A stretch of DNA of 64,000 nucleotides from Candidatus Microsaccharimonas sossegonensis (GTDB lineage Bacteria; Patescibacteriota; Saccharimonadia; Saccharimonadales; Saccharimonadaceae), in NCBI GenBank assembly GCA_004100325.1, contig SCKX01000001.1, forward strand, positions 62,001-126,000, written 5' to 3'. Of the stretch, positions 50,425 to 59,660 are shown one piece after another. Under the pieces are notes generated by a model. The model was given only the letters and a program-made list of their open reading frames with translations, searched no databases and was not told where the DNA came from. Position numbers and translations under genes: made by a program. Each line of letters starts with the position of its first letter. Position 1 is the stretch's first letter.

Positions 50425-51138
50425 TTATAAAATCTCCTCTAACATTGCGCCGGTATGACGAACCAGGCGCATTACTTTTTCATAACTTTGACGGGTGGGA
50501 CCAATCACACCAATATAGCTATTGTCGCTGTATGGCGATCGGAAACGACTGATAATCAGCGTGGCACCACTTGACTTACCGATTGGATTCTCAGAACCAA
50601 TATAGACGTTAAGCGGCTCGTTTAATTTTGCTTCACGCAGCCACGGTTCAAGATCATCAAGTAAGCGTGCAACCGTCTGGGCGTGATTTCCTTGATGAAA
50701 CTCAGGTTGTGAAAATAAGTTTCCGATACCTGTCATATATAATTCATCCCCAATCGTTGCGATGCCCATATTCTGTGTTAACTCGACAAGGCTATCAACA
50801 GCACTTCTGATTGCACGGTCCGCTCGGTCCGAGTGAGTGTGCACCCGAGCCTCAATCGCCCTCGCACTGCGATCGGGTAAACTCGGTTGTAATTCGTGGG
50901 CATGCGCCTCGTTTAAAGCGTTGACATAAAAACGATAACCAGCATCTGTAGGAATGCGGCCAGCGCTGGTGTGTGGCTGCTCAATCATGCCCATTTCTTC
51001 AAGATGGACCATTTCACTACGGATCGTCGCGCTCGATACGCCAAAAAGTTTGGCAAGCATAACGCTTCCCACCGGCGCCGCAATCTCGGCATGCTGCTCG
51101 ATAATTGCCGCTAATATCTGTCTCTGACGCTCAGTCAT
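50425..51138 (-). CDS. hrcA: Heat-shock repressor HrcA, short form
   Basis: HrcA binds CIRCE and represses chaperone genes. The N-terminal winged helix is clear (MTERQRQILAAIIEQHAEIA, SSATIRSEMVHLEEMGMIEQ, HTSAGRIPTDAGYRFYV). The C-terminal GAF-like part is present (TLIISRFRSP, YIGVIGPTRQSYEKVM), but total length is 237, about 100 less than in Bacillus, which points to a lost inserted domain. TAGAAT lies six bases before the ATG and a CIRCE covers the promoter, so the gene is autoregulated. Confidence 0.95.
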   Translation of the reverse strand: MTERQRQILAAIIEQHAEIAAPVGSVMLAKLFGVSSATIRSEMVHLEEMGMIEQPHTSAGRIPTDAGYRFYVNALNEAHAHELQPSLPDRSARAIEARVHTHSDRADRAIRSAVDSLVELTQNMGIATIGDELYMTGIGNLFSQPEFHQGNHAQTVARLLDDLEPWLREAKLNEPLNVYIGSENPIGKSSGATLIISRFRSPYSDNSYIGVIGPTRQSYEKVMRLVRHTGAMLEEIL

Positions 51139-51144
51139 AGCTCC

Positions 51145-51174
51145 ATTCTAGCGTGTTTTGGCACTCTCTGTCAA
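51145..51174 (-). promoter_or_regulatory. Promoter of hrcA-grpE
   Basis: Minus-strand TTGACA (51169-51174), an 18-base spacer and TAGAAT (51145-51150), six bases before the ATG. The -35 lies in the CIRCE spacer, as for dnaK and dnaJ. Confidence 0.8.
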
Positions 51175-51184
51175 TGAGTGCTAA
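51158..51184. promoter_or_regulatory. CIRCE operator of hrcA-grpE
   Basis: TTGGCACTC, nine bases, GAGTGCTAA: one mismatch to consensus. It lies between gmk and hrcA. Confidence 0.93.
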
Positions 51185-51198
51185 AAAAGTAGTTGTCT

Positions 51199-51909
51199 TT
51201 AATTGTGAGCGCGAATCTCGTCAAGAATATCACGGGCAAGGAGTCGGGCCACGTCGTCTTTGCGATGAAACACATCGCCGTGTTGGGCAATTTCATCAAC
51301 AATACGAACCGAACGGTCAAGAGCATCGTTAATAATAAAGTGGTAATATGGCACAAAGAGTGCTTTTTCTAATTCCATAATGGCGCTTTCACGGCGCTTT
51401 GGCCACTCAGCCTGAAATTCTTCAACAGTCACATATCGTTTTTGTAATCTTTCTCGCCATACCCCATAACTGGGAGGAAGAATAAAAATCGCGATGACGT
51501 CTTGAGATAGTTCTTTGTATTCATCGACACCCTGAACATCTATATCGGTGACGGCAATTTTATTTGCGGCGTGCGCCAATCGCACCTCATTCGCAGATGT
51601 ACCGTATAATGTGTCGTGAACGAATTTCGCCTCAATAAACGCTTGACGGACAAGCATTGTCCGCGCCGTGTCTGGGGAGATGAAATGATAATCTTCACCA
51701 TCAATTTCCATAATTCCATTATTATTACGCGGCTTCCGGGTCGTATGTGACACGATATCACAGTAGCCTTCTTTTTGAAGAAGCTGGCGTTTAATCGTAT
51801 CTTTTCCGGCACCGGAAATACCTACGAGTAGCGTAATCTTTGTGTTTTTTACAAGTTCAACAGTTTCGGGTGTCGGCGTATAGCCTTGCGTCAATTGTTC
51901 CAAGTCCAT
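51199..51909 (-). CDS. gmk: Guanylate kinase
   Basis: Gmk phosphorylates GMP to GDP. The 236-residue protein has the P-loop GISGAGKDT (about 34-42), the GMP-binding part with VSHTTRKPR and DGEDYHFIS, and DIDVQGVDEYKEL. It is longer than the usual ~205 residues, with a 20-residue N-terminal extension and a C-terminal helix. The P-loop has Asp in place of the usual Ser/Thr after Lys, with Thr next, like the GKGT form of adenylate kinases. TG-C-TAGACT lies five bases before the ATG. Confidence 0.9.
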   Translation of the reverse strand: MDLEQLTQGYTPTPETVELVKNTKITLLVGISGAGKDTIKRQLLQKEGYCDIVSHTTRKPRNNNGIMEIDGEDYHFISPDTARTMLVRQAFIEAKFVHDTLYGTSANEVRLAHAANKIAVTDIDVQGVDEYKELSQDVIAIFILPPSYGVWRERLQKRYVTVEEFQAEWPKRRESAIMELEKALFVPYYHFIINDALDRSVRIVDEIAQHGDVFHRKDDVARLLARDILDEIRAHN

Positions 51910-51914
51910 ACCTA

Positions 51915-51923
51915 AGTCTAGCA
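51915..51923 (-). promoter_or_regulatory. Extended -10 of gmk
   Basis: Minus-strand TG-C-TAGACT ends five bases before the gmk ATG, inside the gap after lepA. Confidence 0.45.
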
Positions 51924-51932
51924 GATACTGTG

Positions 51933-53711
51933 CTAGTCGCGCCTAAGCATCACCATGAAAGCTTCCGAAGGAATATCGACTTTACCAAAGCGCTTCATAC
52001 GTTTTTTGCCTTTTGCTTGTTTCGCCAAAACTTTTTTCTTTCGAGAAACATCACCACCATAGAGGCCGGTCGTGACGTCTTTCCGGTATGCACTCAGGTC
52101 TTCGCGGGCAATGAACTTACCGCTAATGCCAGCTTGTAACGCAACCTGGAAGTTCTGACGTGGAATAACTTCTTTTAGTTTTTTAGTTATCTCTCGACCC
52201 ATACGTTGGGACTCAGTGCGGTGTACCATGACACTTAGTGCATCAACCATTTCACCGGCAACATAAAAATCAACACGAACGAGATCTTCAACCCGGTAGT
52301 CATTAAGCTCATAGTTAAACGACCCATAGCCGCTGGTGACTGACTTCAATTGATCATAAAAGTCCGTCAAGAGATTCGCGAGCGGTGCTTCGAATGCAAT
52401 CAAGGCACGCTCATCAATATAACTCAGGTTCGATTGCATACCTCGTTTTTGAATAATAAGCTGAATCACTGCGCCGATAAATTGTGCCGGCACGATAATT
52501 TCGCCTTTTATCCATGGTTCACGAATTTCTTTAATGCGGGTGACGTCAGGCAGGTTACTGGCACTTTTAATATCAAGTTCTTCTCCAGAGTTAAGTTTCA
52601 CATGGTAATCGGTCGATGGATTAGTAATGACAAGATCTAGGTTGTACTCACGTTCTAAACGTTCGCGAATAATATCAAGGTGGAGCAACCCAAGGAACCC
52701 AATACGCACACCAAAGCCGAGCACTGGTGAGTTCTCTGGCTCGAACTGCAAGGCAGAATCACTGAGACTCAGTTTTTCCACTGCGTCTTTTAATGCCTGA
52801 TACTCATCGTTACTGACTGGAAAGAATCCAGCGTATACAAAAGGTTTTACTAATTTATACCCTGGGAGCATTGTAGCTGCAGGGTGACGGCGAATCGTGA
52901 CCGTATCACCTACCCTTGCATCACGCGTCGTCCGAAGGTTGGTGACTATGTAGCCAATCTCGCCACTTTTTAATACTGGGCTTGGATTCATAGCTGGATT
53001 TAATGATCCGACTTCTAGCGCAATACCATTTGCACTCGTCGCCATCATGTCGATTAGGTCAGCTTTCTTAATTTCACCATCAATGACGCGGACATATAAA
53101 ATAACACCGCGATAGTCGTCAAAATAACTGTCAAAAATAAGTGCTCGAGTTGGTGAGTCGGTATTTCCATGTGGCGCAGCAATTTTTTCAACGACAGCAT
53201 CCAAGACATCAGTCACCCCCTCACCTGTTTTAGCACTGATGTTTAAAATGTCATCTTCGTTGCAGCCAAGAAGGTTAATGATTTCGGCACTGACACGCGG
53301 AACATCAGCTGCCGGCAGATCAATTTTGTTCAGTACTGGAATTATTTTAAGATTAGCAGCAATTGCAAGATAGACATTCGCGAGTGTCTGCGCCTGAATC
53401 CCCTGGCTGGCATCAACGACAAGAATGGCACCTTCACAGGCCTGCAGGCTTCGTGATACCTCATAACTGAAGTCAACATGTCCAGGAGTATCAATAAGAT
53501 TTAGTTCATGGTCTTTGTAGTGCATACGAACTGGGGCAAGTTTGATCGTAATGCCTTTTTCACGTTCCAGGTCCATACTATCTAGCAGCTGTGATTTCAT
53601 ATCACGCTTCTCGACAGTACCGGTGAGTTCCAGCATGCGGTCTGCAAGTGTCGATTTACCATGGTCAATATGGGCAATGATACAAAAATTACGAATGCTT
53701 GTTTGATTCAT
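51933..53711 (-). CDS. lepA: Elongation factor 4 (LepA)
   Basis: LepA is a ribosome-binding GTPase. The 592-residue protein has G1 AHIDHGKST (residues 13-21), G2 around REKGIT, G3 DTPGHVDF, G4 NKIDLP, the EF-G-like domains and the LepA-specific C-terminal part (RKKKVLAKQAKGKKRMKRFG). Its start overlaps the end of murJ by 23 bases on the same strand, so it is cotranscribed with murJ and probably ftsH. Confidence 0.97.
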   Translation of the reverse strand: MNQTSIRNFCIIAHIDHGKSTLADRMLELTGTVEKRDMKSQLLDSMDLEREKGITIKLAPVRMHYKDHELNLIDTPGHVDFSYEVSRSLQACEGAILVVDASQGIQAQTLANVYLAIAANLKIIPVLNKIDLPAADVPRVSAEIINLLGCNEDDILNISAKTGEGVTDVLDAVVEKIAAPHGNTDSPTRALIFDSYFDDYRGVILYVRVIDGEIKKADLIDMMATSANGIALEVGSLNPAMNPSPVLKSGEIGYIVTNLRTTRDARVGDTVTIRRHPAATMLPGYKLVKPFVYAGFFPVSNDEYQALKDAVEKLSLSDSALQFEPENSPVLGFGVRIGFLGLLHLDIIRERLEREYNLDLVITNPSTDYHVKLNSGEELDIKSASNLPDVTRIKEIREPWIKGEIIVPAQFIGAVIQLIIQKRGMQSNLSYIDERALIAFEAPLANLLTDFYDQLKSVTSGYGSFNYELNDYRVEDLVRVDFYVAGEMVDALSVMVHRTESQRMGREITKKLKEVIPRQNFQVALQAGISGKFIAREDLSAYRKDVTTGLYGGDVSRKKKVLAKQAKGKKRMKRFGKVDIPSEAFMVMLRRD

Positions 53712-55338
53712 CTTTTATTTCCGGCCGTTTAAACAGAATTTTTTGAATACGTGATATGACAGGTCTCACTTCCTTTAACTTAAAAATATGACAAAACAAG
53801 AGGTACACCGTAAAGCTAATCGCCGTAATGAGAATAAATTTTGGCGCTGAGTCAAACAATCGTTGGTCGGTGGAAGATAGTGGCAGGACAGCTACTGATG
53901 CGTAAGTAACAATGGCCGTAAAACCAGCTGCGCTCGCCATGCGTCCAATCGCGTGAATAAACGGCGCATCAAATAAACCCTTAATCCGTCGTGACATGAT
54001 CGTGAACAAAACAGAGACTTCAATGATAGAGACAATCACCGCCGCCCATGCAAGTCCTTGAACACCCATCCTCAACCCAAGCGTAAACCACACCGCTAAG
54101 GTAATATTAAGCGCAATGGTGAACAATGAAATATAAAGTGGGGTTCTAGTGTCTTGCTGTGCATAAAAACTTCGGGCGGATATAAAGTACACCGATCGAA
54201 ATATAATTGAAATTGCAAGCACAGCCAAAATATTTGCCATGTATGGGTCACCTCCGTTGACAATAAAGTTGACAATGTACCCGCGACCGAGTATTGCAAG
54301 CACCGTGACTGGTAATGTTAACCAAATAATAACGCGCAGGACTTGTTGCAATTCACTTTTAAATAAGTCGGGACGACCTTCTGCCATACGTTCTGTCATG
54401 CGTGGGAATGCCGCCGTACTAATCGCAACACCGATTAGATTGATCGGGACATAGGTCAGTGACTGAACCTGCTGGTAGGCACGGACGCTCCCAGCTAGCA
54501 ACCGCGACGCTATGTTTGTTTCGACAATACTATTGACATAGTCAATGCCTTGGTCAAGTGAGCGTGGGGGTAGCAAACGTAGAACTTGTCGAAAACCTTT
54601 ATTCTTCCAGTAAATCCTGAATGTGTAGGTGAACCCCATACCAAATAAACCAAAGGTACTGACAACCAATTGAAGCATGGCGCCTAAGACAACCCCAAGT
54701 GCCACGCCCATTATTCCACCATCAAACACTTGCCAGCCAAATATTTTAATACCGTTCGTGAAGAACAGTAACCCGATGATAATACCGACATTGTAGAGTG
54801 CCGGTGCGAGTGCGAAGAAAGCAAAACGACCGACCGCCTGCTGCATACTGGTAATAACGGTTGCGACGGCGAACAAGAAAGGACTGACTGCGATGACACG
54901 CATCATACTGACGGCAAGTGAACGACTCGATTCATCTAGACCTGGTCCAACCACGTAACGAACAAGCGGATCAGCAAAAATAATAATTAAGATACTCGTC
55001 ACCAATGTCGCCAGCGCCATCAAGTTAATAATGCTGGTGGAAAGTTCCCAAGCTGATTTCTTGTTACCACTTGTAAGCCGCTGGTTGAAAACTGGGATAA
55101 AACTGACGCTTAGCGCACCAGAGACTAAAATAATAAACATGAAATCCGGGATTGTGAACGCAACCGTATACGCATCAGCGCCGGTTGGATATGTTATGTA
55201 ATACAAACTGTTAAACAAACGATCCCGAAAAATACCCAAAAGGCTGGCAAGCAGCGACGAGCCTGCAAGCAAAGCTGCCGCTAGTTGCAACGGCAGCTTT
55301 TTGTTGAGCTTGGAGATTGTCGTTCGAAAACTGATCAT
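53689..55338 (-). CDS. murJ: Lipid II flippase MurJ
   Basis: MurJ moves lipid II across the membrane. The 549-residue protein has about 14 transmembrane helices of the MOP/MviN fold. Visible signatures are LLGIFRDRLFN (with the essential Arg pair), GADAYTVAFTIPDFMFIILVSGALSVSFIPVF, and AGSVRAYQQVQSLTYVPINLIGVAISTAAFPRM. Together with murA, murB and murT-gatD it gives most of the peptidoglycan path present in this window. It lies 14 bases after ftsH. Confidence 0.96.
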   Translation of the reverse strand: MISFRTTISKLNKKLPLQLAAALLAGSSLLASLLGIFRDRLFNSLYYITYPTGADAYTVAFTIPDFMFIILVSGALSVSFIPVFNQRLTSGNKKSAWELSTSIINLMALATLVTSILIIIFADPLVRYVVGPGLDESSRSLAVSMMRVIAVSPFLFAVATVITSMQQAVGRFAFFALAPALYNVGIIIGLLFFTNGIKIFGWQVFDGGIMGVALGVVLGAMLQLVVSTFGLFGMGFTYTFRIYWKNKGFRQVLRLLPPRSLDQGIDYVNSIVETNIASRLLAGSVRAYQQVQSLTYVPINLIGVAISTAAFPRMTERMAEGRPDLFKSELQQVLRVIIWLTLPVTVLAILGRGYIVNFIVNGGDPYMANILAVLAISIIFRSVYFISARSFYAQQDTRTPLYISLFTIALNITLAVWFTLGLRMGVQGLAWAAVIVSIIEVSVLFTIMSRRIKGLFDAPFIHAIGRMASAAGFTAIVTYASVAVLPLSSTDQRLFDSAPKFILITAISFTVYLLFCHIFKLKEVRPVISRIQKILFKRPEIKDESNKHS

Positions 55339-55352
55339 TCAGTAAGCCCGCG

Positions 55353-57212
55353 TTAGTAAAGCATGGCCTCCTTAGGAAGTATTGCATCTTTTAGGAGTGC
55401 CACCACACCCTCTTCTTCAAGTGTTTCTTCAATGAGGAGTGCATCAGCAAGTTGCTTTAAACTTTTCATGTTAGCAGTCAGAACGACTTCGGCCCGAGTG
55501 GCAGCTTCTTTAATAAGCTGGGCGACTTCAGCATCAATTTCCTTCGCAGTATCGTCACTGTACGGGCGTTCGTGTGTCATGCGGTCGAACATCATACCGC
55601 CATTGTCTTCATGGAAAACTTGGTCACGCAGTTTTGAACCCATGCCTTGTTCGATGACCATATCACGAGCAATTTCGGTGGCTTTGCGAAGATCAGAACC
55701 TGCACCAGTCGTCACACCATCACGTCCATTGATAAGCTTCTCAGCGATACGCCCACCAAGTGCTCGGGCAAGAACATCTTTAAATTCATAGACACTGGTG
55801 TACATCGTATCTTCAGGCGGTAGGAACCAGGTGACACCACCAGTACCACCACGAGGGATGATAGTCACTTTGTGAACAGGATCACTATCAGGTAGAACAT
55901 GTCCAACCAAGGCATGGCCTGCTTCGTGGTACGCAGTCAATTCTTTATCTTTTTGCGACATGACGCGACTCTTTCGTTCCGGACCAATTGCAACTTTTTC
56001 AAATGCTTCGGTGAGATCTTTGTTGCTGATCTTTTTTGAGTTACGACGAGCAGCAATAATCGCCGCTTCGTTTGCAATGTTGGCAAGATCGGCACCTGAT
56101 GAACCAGCAGTCTTGGCGGCAAGCGTATCAAGATTAACCGTTGAATCAGCTGGTTTGTTTTTGAAGTGAACTTTGAGGATTGCTTCGCGATCTTTGCGTT
56201 CGGGAAGCGTAATGTTAGTCCGGCGGTCAAAACGACCTGGACGAAGCAGCGCTGGATCAAGCACATCAGCTCGGTTAGTTGCAGCCAGTACAATCACATT
56301 TGTTCCTGTTTCAAATCCGTCCATTTCAACCAGAATCTGGTTGAGCGTCTGTTCGCGTTCGTCATGTCCGCCACCCATACCAGAGCCGCGCTTGCGTCCA
56401 ACGGCATCAATCTCATCAATGAAAATAATTGCTGGTGCGTTCTTTTTTGCTTTTGCAAATAGATCTCGCACACGAGAGGCACCAACACCAACGAACATTT
56501 CAACGAATTCTGAACCACTAATACTAAAGAATGGCACATTCGCTTCACCGGCAACAGCGCGAGCAAGCATTGTCTTACCAGTACCTGGATTACCAACCAG
56601 TAGAACACCTTTTGGAATTTTGGCACCAAGCGATTCATACTTCTTTGGATGCTTGAGAAAATCGACAACTTCTTCAAGGTCTTGTTTCGCCGCGTCGTTG
56701 CCGGCAATATCAGCAAACATAACTTTTGTTTTATCTTCACCATATAGTTTTGCTTTTGATTTACCAAAGCCAAGTGCTTGGTTGTTTTGACCCTGCGCCT
56801 GACGCATCATAAACATGAAGAATGCAGCAATCAGGATGACAGGAATAATGATGATCGCTAAGTTCCAAAGGATATTACCGGTATCTGATGGTTGGTTAAT
56901 CACCAGTTCAACTTTCGCGTCGGTTTTTAGACCTTGTTCTTGTAAACTACTAGCCGCATCCTTGGTTGATTTCTCGGTTGGGGTGTCTGCATCATTTGGG
57001 GTGATCTTCAGAGCATTGCCTTGCACTTCGATCTTTTTTAACTGTCCGGCGTTCGCTTCTTTGATCACTTCTGAAAGTGGGACGGACTTTAAGGTATCGC
57101 GTGGAGTCATTACAGCAATCACTGACAGGACAACAATCACTAAAATTGCCCAAAAAAGCGTCAGTCTGAGCATATTATTTGGTTTCTTTGGAATAGGGGA
57201 CTTTATAGCCAT
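55353..57212 (-). CDS. ftsH: Membrane AAA+ zinc protease FtsH
   Basis: The 619-residue protein has two transmembrane helices (about 16-34 and 108-130) around a periplasmic domain. The AAA+ module follows with [11 protein letters not shown] and [15 protein letters not shown], the second region of homology ([21 protein letters not shown]) and the protease site HEAGH (H429, E430, H433). It degrades membrane and regulatory proteins. AAAGGATGAT precedes the ATG. Heads a likely ftsH-murJ-lepA operon. Confidence 0.97.
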   Translation of the reverse strand: MAIKSPIPKKPNNMLRLTLFWAILVIVVLSVIAVMTPRDTLKSVPLSEVIKEANAGQLKKIEVQGNALKITPNDADTPTEKSTKDAASSLQEQGLKTDAKVELVINQPSDTGNILWNLAIIIIPVILIAAFFMFMMRQAQGQNNQALGFGKSKAKLYGEDKTKVMFADIAGNDAAKQDLEEVVDFLKHPKKYESLGAKIPKGVLLVGNPGTGKTMLARAVAGEANVPFFSISGSEFVEMFVGVGASRVRDLFAKAKKNAPAIIFIDEIDAVGRKRGSGMGGGHDEREQTLNQILVEMDGFETGTNVIVLAATNRADVLDPALLRPGRFDRRTNITLPERKDREAILKVHFKNKPADSTVNLDTLAAKTAGSSGADLANIANEAAIIAARRNSKKISNKDLTEAFEKVAIGPERKSRVMSQKDKELTAYHEAGHALVGHVLPDSDPVHKVTIIPRGGTGGVTWFLPPEDTMYTSVYEFKDVLARALGGRIAEKLINGRDGVTTGAGSDLRKATEIARDMVIEQGMGSKLRDQVFHEDNGGMMFDRMTHERPYSDDTAKEIDAEVAQLIKEAATRAEVVLTANMKSLKQLADALLIEETLEEEGVVALLKDAILPKEAMLY

Positions 57213-57265
57213 GGTTAATCATCCTTTCGGGCATATTCTATGTAGGTAGCAGTGTTGTCTTATCT

Positions 57266-58099
57266 TTATTTTAACAGTGAGAGAGAAAAATTACGAGTGG
57301 TGAAATCGAATGTTGTTCCCGATCCCGCTTGATACGAGCTTTTCGGCCTGGCCGTTTTAATGGCAAGCAAGGAACGTTCAATTTGCGGTCGTGTTAATGT
57401 TGCCTTTGTGATGTAGCGTAAGCACTCAAGTGCGACCTGTGATGGGATATGTATAAAGAAGTAACGACTGTACCATGGGCCTTCACCAACTAGTTGCACA
57501 ATATGCTCCTCAATCATCTTTTTTGATGCTACCTGCTGAGCTCGGAGCGCCAATAATTCTTTTTTTACTGTTGGGTCTAATGCTTGAGTTTGGCGTCGCA
57601 CGCGGTTTCGAAGATAGGTGTCACTGCCATTAGTACTATCTTCACGCCAAGTAAGATTGTGCTGTTTCGCATATGCAATAAGATCGGCTTTGTGTACGTG
57701 AATCAGCGGGCGAAGGACATCCGAATCAAGCACCGCCAGTCCTCGCCATCCTGTACCGCGACGAAAATTAATGGCAATCGTCTCCACGATGTCATCAGCA
57801 TGGTGTGCGGTGACAATACGACCATTATATTTTTGAGCTACTCTTCGCAAAAATGCGTAGCGACGATTTCTGGCTGTCTCTTCGCTGGCATCGGGTCCAA
57901 GTGCTTCACGTTTTTTTTCATATCGCATTCCGTATTTTGCAGCCAATGATTCAACGAAGCTAGCATCGTCAGCCGAATCACCACGGATACCATGGTCAAA
58001 ATGCGCCACAATAATCTCATAGCTTTTTGTTCGCGCCAACATATCAAGCAGCGCGATTGAATCAACTCCCCCGCTGACTGCCACGATATACGTCGCCAT
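57266..58099 (-). CDS. tilS: tRNA(Ile) lysidine synthetase TilS, short form
   Basis: TilS turns C34 of tRNA-Ile(CAU) into lysidine so that it reads AUA. The 277-residue protein has the PP-loop SGGVDSIAL (9-17), VAHFDHGIRGDSADD, TAHHADDIVETIAINFRRGTG and LRPLIHVHKADL, then a short helical part. The C-terminal domains of the long E. coli form are missing. The start touches the stop of bcp one base away. Confidence 0.94.
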   Translation of the reverse strand: MATYIVAVSGGVDSIALLDMLARTKSYEIIVAHFDHGIRGDSADDASFVESLAAKYGMRYEKKREALGPDASEETARNRRYAFLRRVAQKYNGRIVTAHHADDIVETIAINFRRGTGWRGLAVLDSDVLRPLIHVHKADLIAYAKQHNLTWREDSTNGSDTYLRNRVRRQTQALDPTVKKELLALRAQQVASKKMIEEHIVQLVGEGPWYSRYFFIHIPSQVALECLRYITKATLTRPQIERSLLAIKTARPKSSYQAGSGTTFDFTTRNFSLSLLK

Positions 58100-58564
58100 C
58101 TACGCCTTTTCTTGGAGATGCTTTAAATCGTTCATCACTCGCTCACCATGACCCATCGGTGTCACACGTCCATACACTTTCACGACTTGTCCAGACGGAT
58201 TAATTATGAACGTTTTACGCAGAATGCCTTCACGTCCATACATTTTTTTGCCCCAAGCACCATAGGCTTCAATCGTCTTTCCTTCGGTGTCGGTGAGTAG
58301 CGTAAAGTTAAGCGAATATTTTGCTTTAAATTTTTCGTGGCTGTTTGCACCATCTTTACTAATACCAATAATTGCCGCCCCCATTTCAGCAAGCGTGTCA
58401 CGAGCATCACGCAAGCTACAAGCTTCGATCGTACAGCCTGGCGTGTCATCTTTTGGATAGAAATATAATACGATCCACTGTCCCTTATAGTCATGTAGTG
58501 TGTGGGCTTTCCCCTCGGTATCTGGAAGTGTAAAATCTGGTGCTTTGTATGGAGGATTGTTCAT
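58100..58564 (-). CDS. bcp: Thioredoxin-dependent peroxiredoxin (Bcp/PrxQ)
   Basis: The 154-residue protein reduces peroxides. The peroxidatic C44 and resolving C49 are in DDTPGCTIEACSLRD, the five-residue spacing of PrxQ-type enzymes; the fold is confirmed by APDFTLPDTEG and IGISKDGANSHEKF. It is probably cotranscribed with tilS. Divergent from the OpgC-like gene 52 bases away. Confidence 0.95.
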   Translation of the reverse strand: MNNPPYKAPDFTLPDTEGKAHTLHDYKGQWIVLYFYPKDDTPGCTIEACSLRDARDTLAEMGAAIIGISKDGANSHEKFKAKYSLNFTLLTDTEGKTIEAYGAWGKKMYGREGILRKTFIINPSGQVVKVYGRVTPMGHGERVMNDLKHLQEKA

Positions 58565-58604
58565 TCTTTTATTATACTCCCGGACTGTCTGTCAGAAAAA
58601 CTTG

Positions 58605-58610
58605 TATAAT
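58605..58610 (+). promoter_or_regulatory. -10 TATAAT of the OpgC-like gene
   Basis: TATAAT ends six bases before the ATG at 58617, which is preferred over the frame-opening ATG at 58500 inside bcp. Confidence 0.6.
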
Positions 58611-58616
58611 AAAGTG

Positions 58617-59660
58617 ATGCCCGTCATTCCTGAAAAAAAGGGCCGATTTGTTGCCCTCGATTATCTCCGTGGTTTTTTCATCATAGTGATTATTGTTGAT
58701 CATTTGAACCGATGGCCAAGCTTTCTTGAGGTGATCAGTGGACGCGGCGAACTTTGGTCATCTGCTGCCGAGGGGTTCGTGATTATATCTGGGTTGCTTC
58801 TTGGGTATATTCGAGGATTCAAAGACCGCGACAAATCTTTAAAAAGTGTCAGTCTCATTGTTTTAAAACGCGCTCTCATTCTCTATGTCTGGGAGGTGAT
58901 AACGACTATTACCCTGACTGTCGTTACCTGGTATGGAAGTTTCAAAGGTGCAGTTGCCTACGTGCCTATTCCGCAAGGAGATTGGGCAACGTTGTTACAG
59001 CAAGCAATCACCCTTCAGTACACATCAATATTAATTCATTTCTTATATTTATATGCAATCTTCCTCGCGTTCTCACCGCTGGTGATCTGGCTTTTACGTC
59101 GTTCATTTTGGTGGCTCATCTTGATAGTTTCAACACTACTGTGGCTTATAGGTTTTCTCTTACAAATTGAGGTGCTTCAGTGGCAAATTCTCTTCTTTAT
59201 TCCCGCAACCGCTGGCTTTTATTTGGAAAAGATATTGCACTGGCTGCTATCACTAAAAGATATCATCCGACGTGTTGGAGGAATAACAATCGTTATGGTG
59301 ACAGTAACGACAATTACAATCTCAATGTTAGACCTCCTTCCCGAAGCCAGTGATTCCTTCAACCGCACTCCACTCATGATTGGAAGAATTTTAATTGCCT
59401 TTTTATGGTTTAGCGGCTTGCTCATTATCACTTGGCGCATAGTACCGTGGCTAAAGAAATATGGCGATTGGTTGCTTACTCCATTTGGTACTCGCTCATT
59501 ATCGGTGTATATTGTGCACGGTATCCCTTTAATGCTTTTTTCACTTTTCATTCCCCTCTACGATAATATCTGGCTCAATACTTTCTTAGGCATTGGCGTC
59601 GTCTTGGTCGTTTGGGGAATTTTAAAAATCCCTCTGGTTGCTAAAATTGTGCCACGTTAA
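58617..59660 (+). CDS. OpgC/acyltransferase-3-like membrane protein
   Basis: The 347-residue protein has about ten transmembrane helices. It starts with RFVALDYLRGFFIIVIIVDHL followed by SAAEGFVIISGLLLGYIRG, the marks of the OpgC family, where His in VDHL is a likely catalytic residue. E. coli-type OpgC succinylates periplasmic glucans; here it may modify a surface polysaccharide. The next two genes code for GT39-like glycosyltransferases, which fits envelope glycan work. Ends with a four-base overlap with the convergent GT39 gene. Confidence 0.85.
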   Translation: MPVIPEKKGRFVALDYLRGFFIIVIIVDHLNRWPSFLEVISGRGELWSSAAEGFVIISGLLLGYIRGFKDRDKSLKSVSLIVLKRALILYVWEVITTITLTVVTWYGSFKGAVAYVPIPQGDWATLLQQAITLQYTSILIHFLYLYAIFLAFSPLVIWLLRRSFWWLILIVSTLLWLIGFLLQIEVLQWQILFFIPATAGFYLEKILHWLLSLKDIIRRVGGITIVMVTVTTITISMLDLLPEASDSFNRTPLMIGRILIAFLWFSGLLIITWRIVPWLKKYGDWLLTPFGTRSLSVYIVHGIPLMLFSLFIPLYDNIWLNTFLGIGVVLVVWGILKIPLVAKIVPR

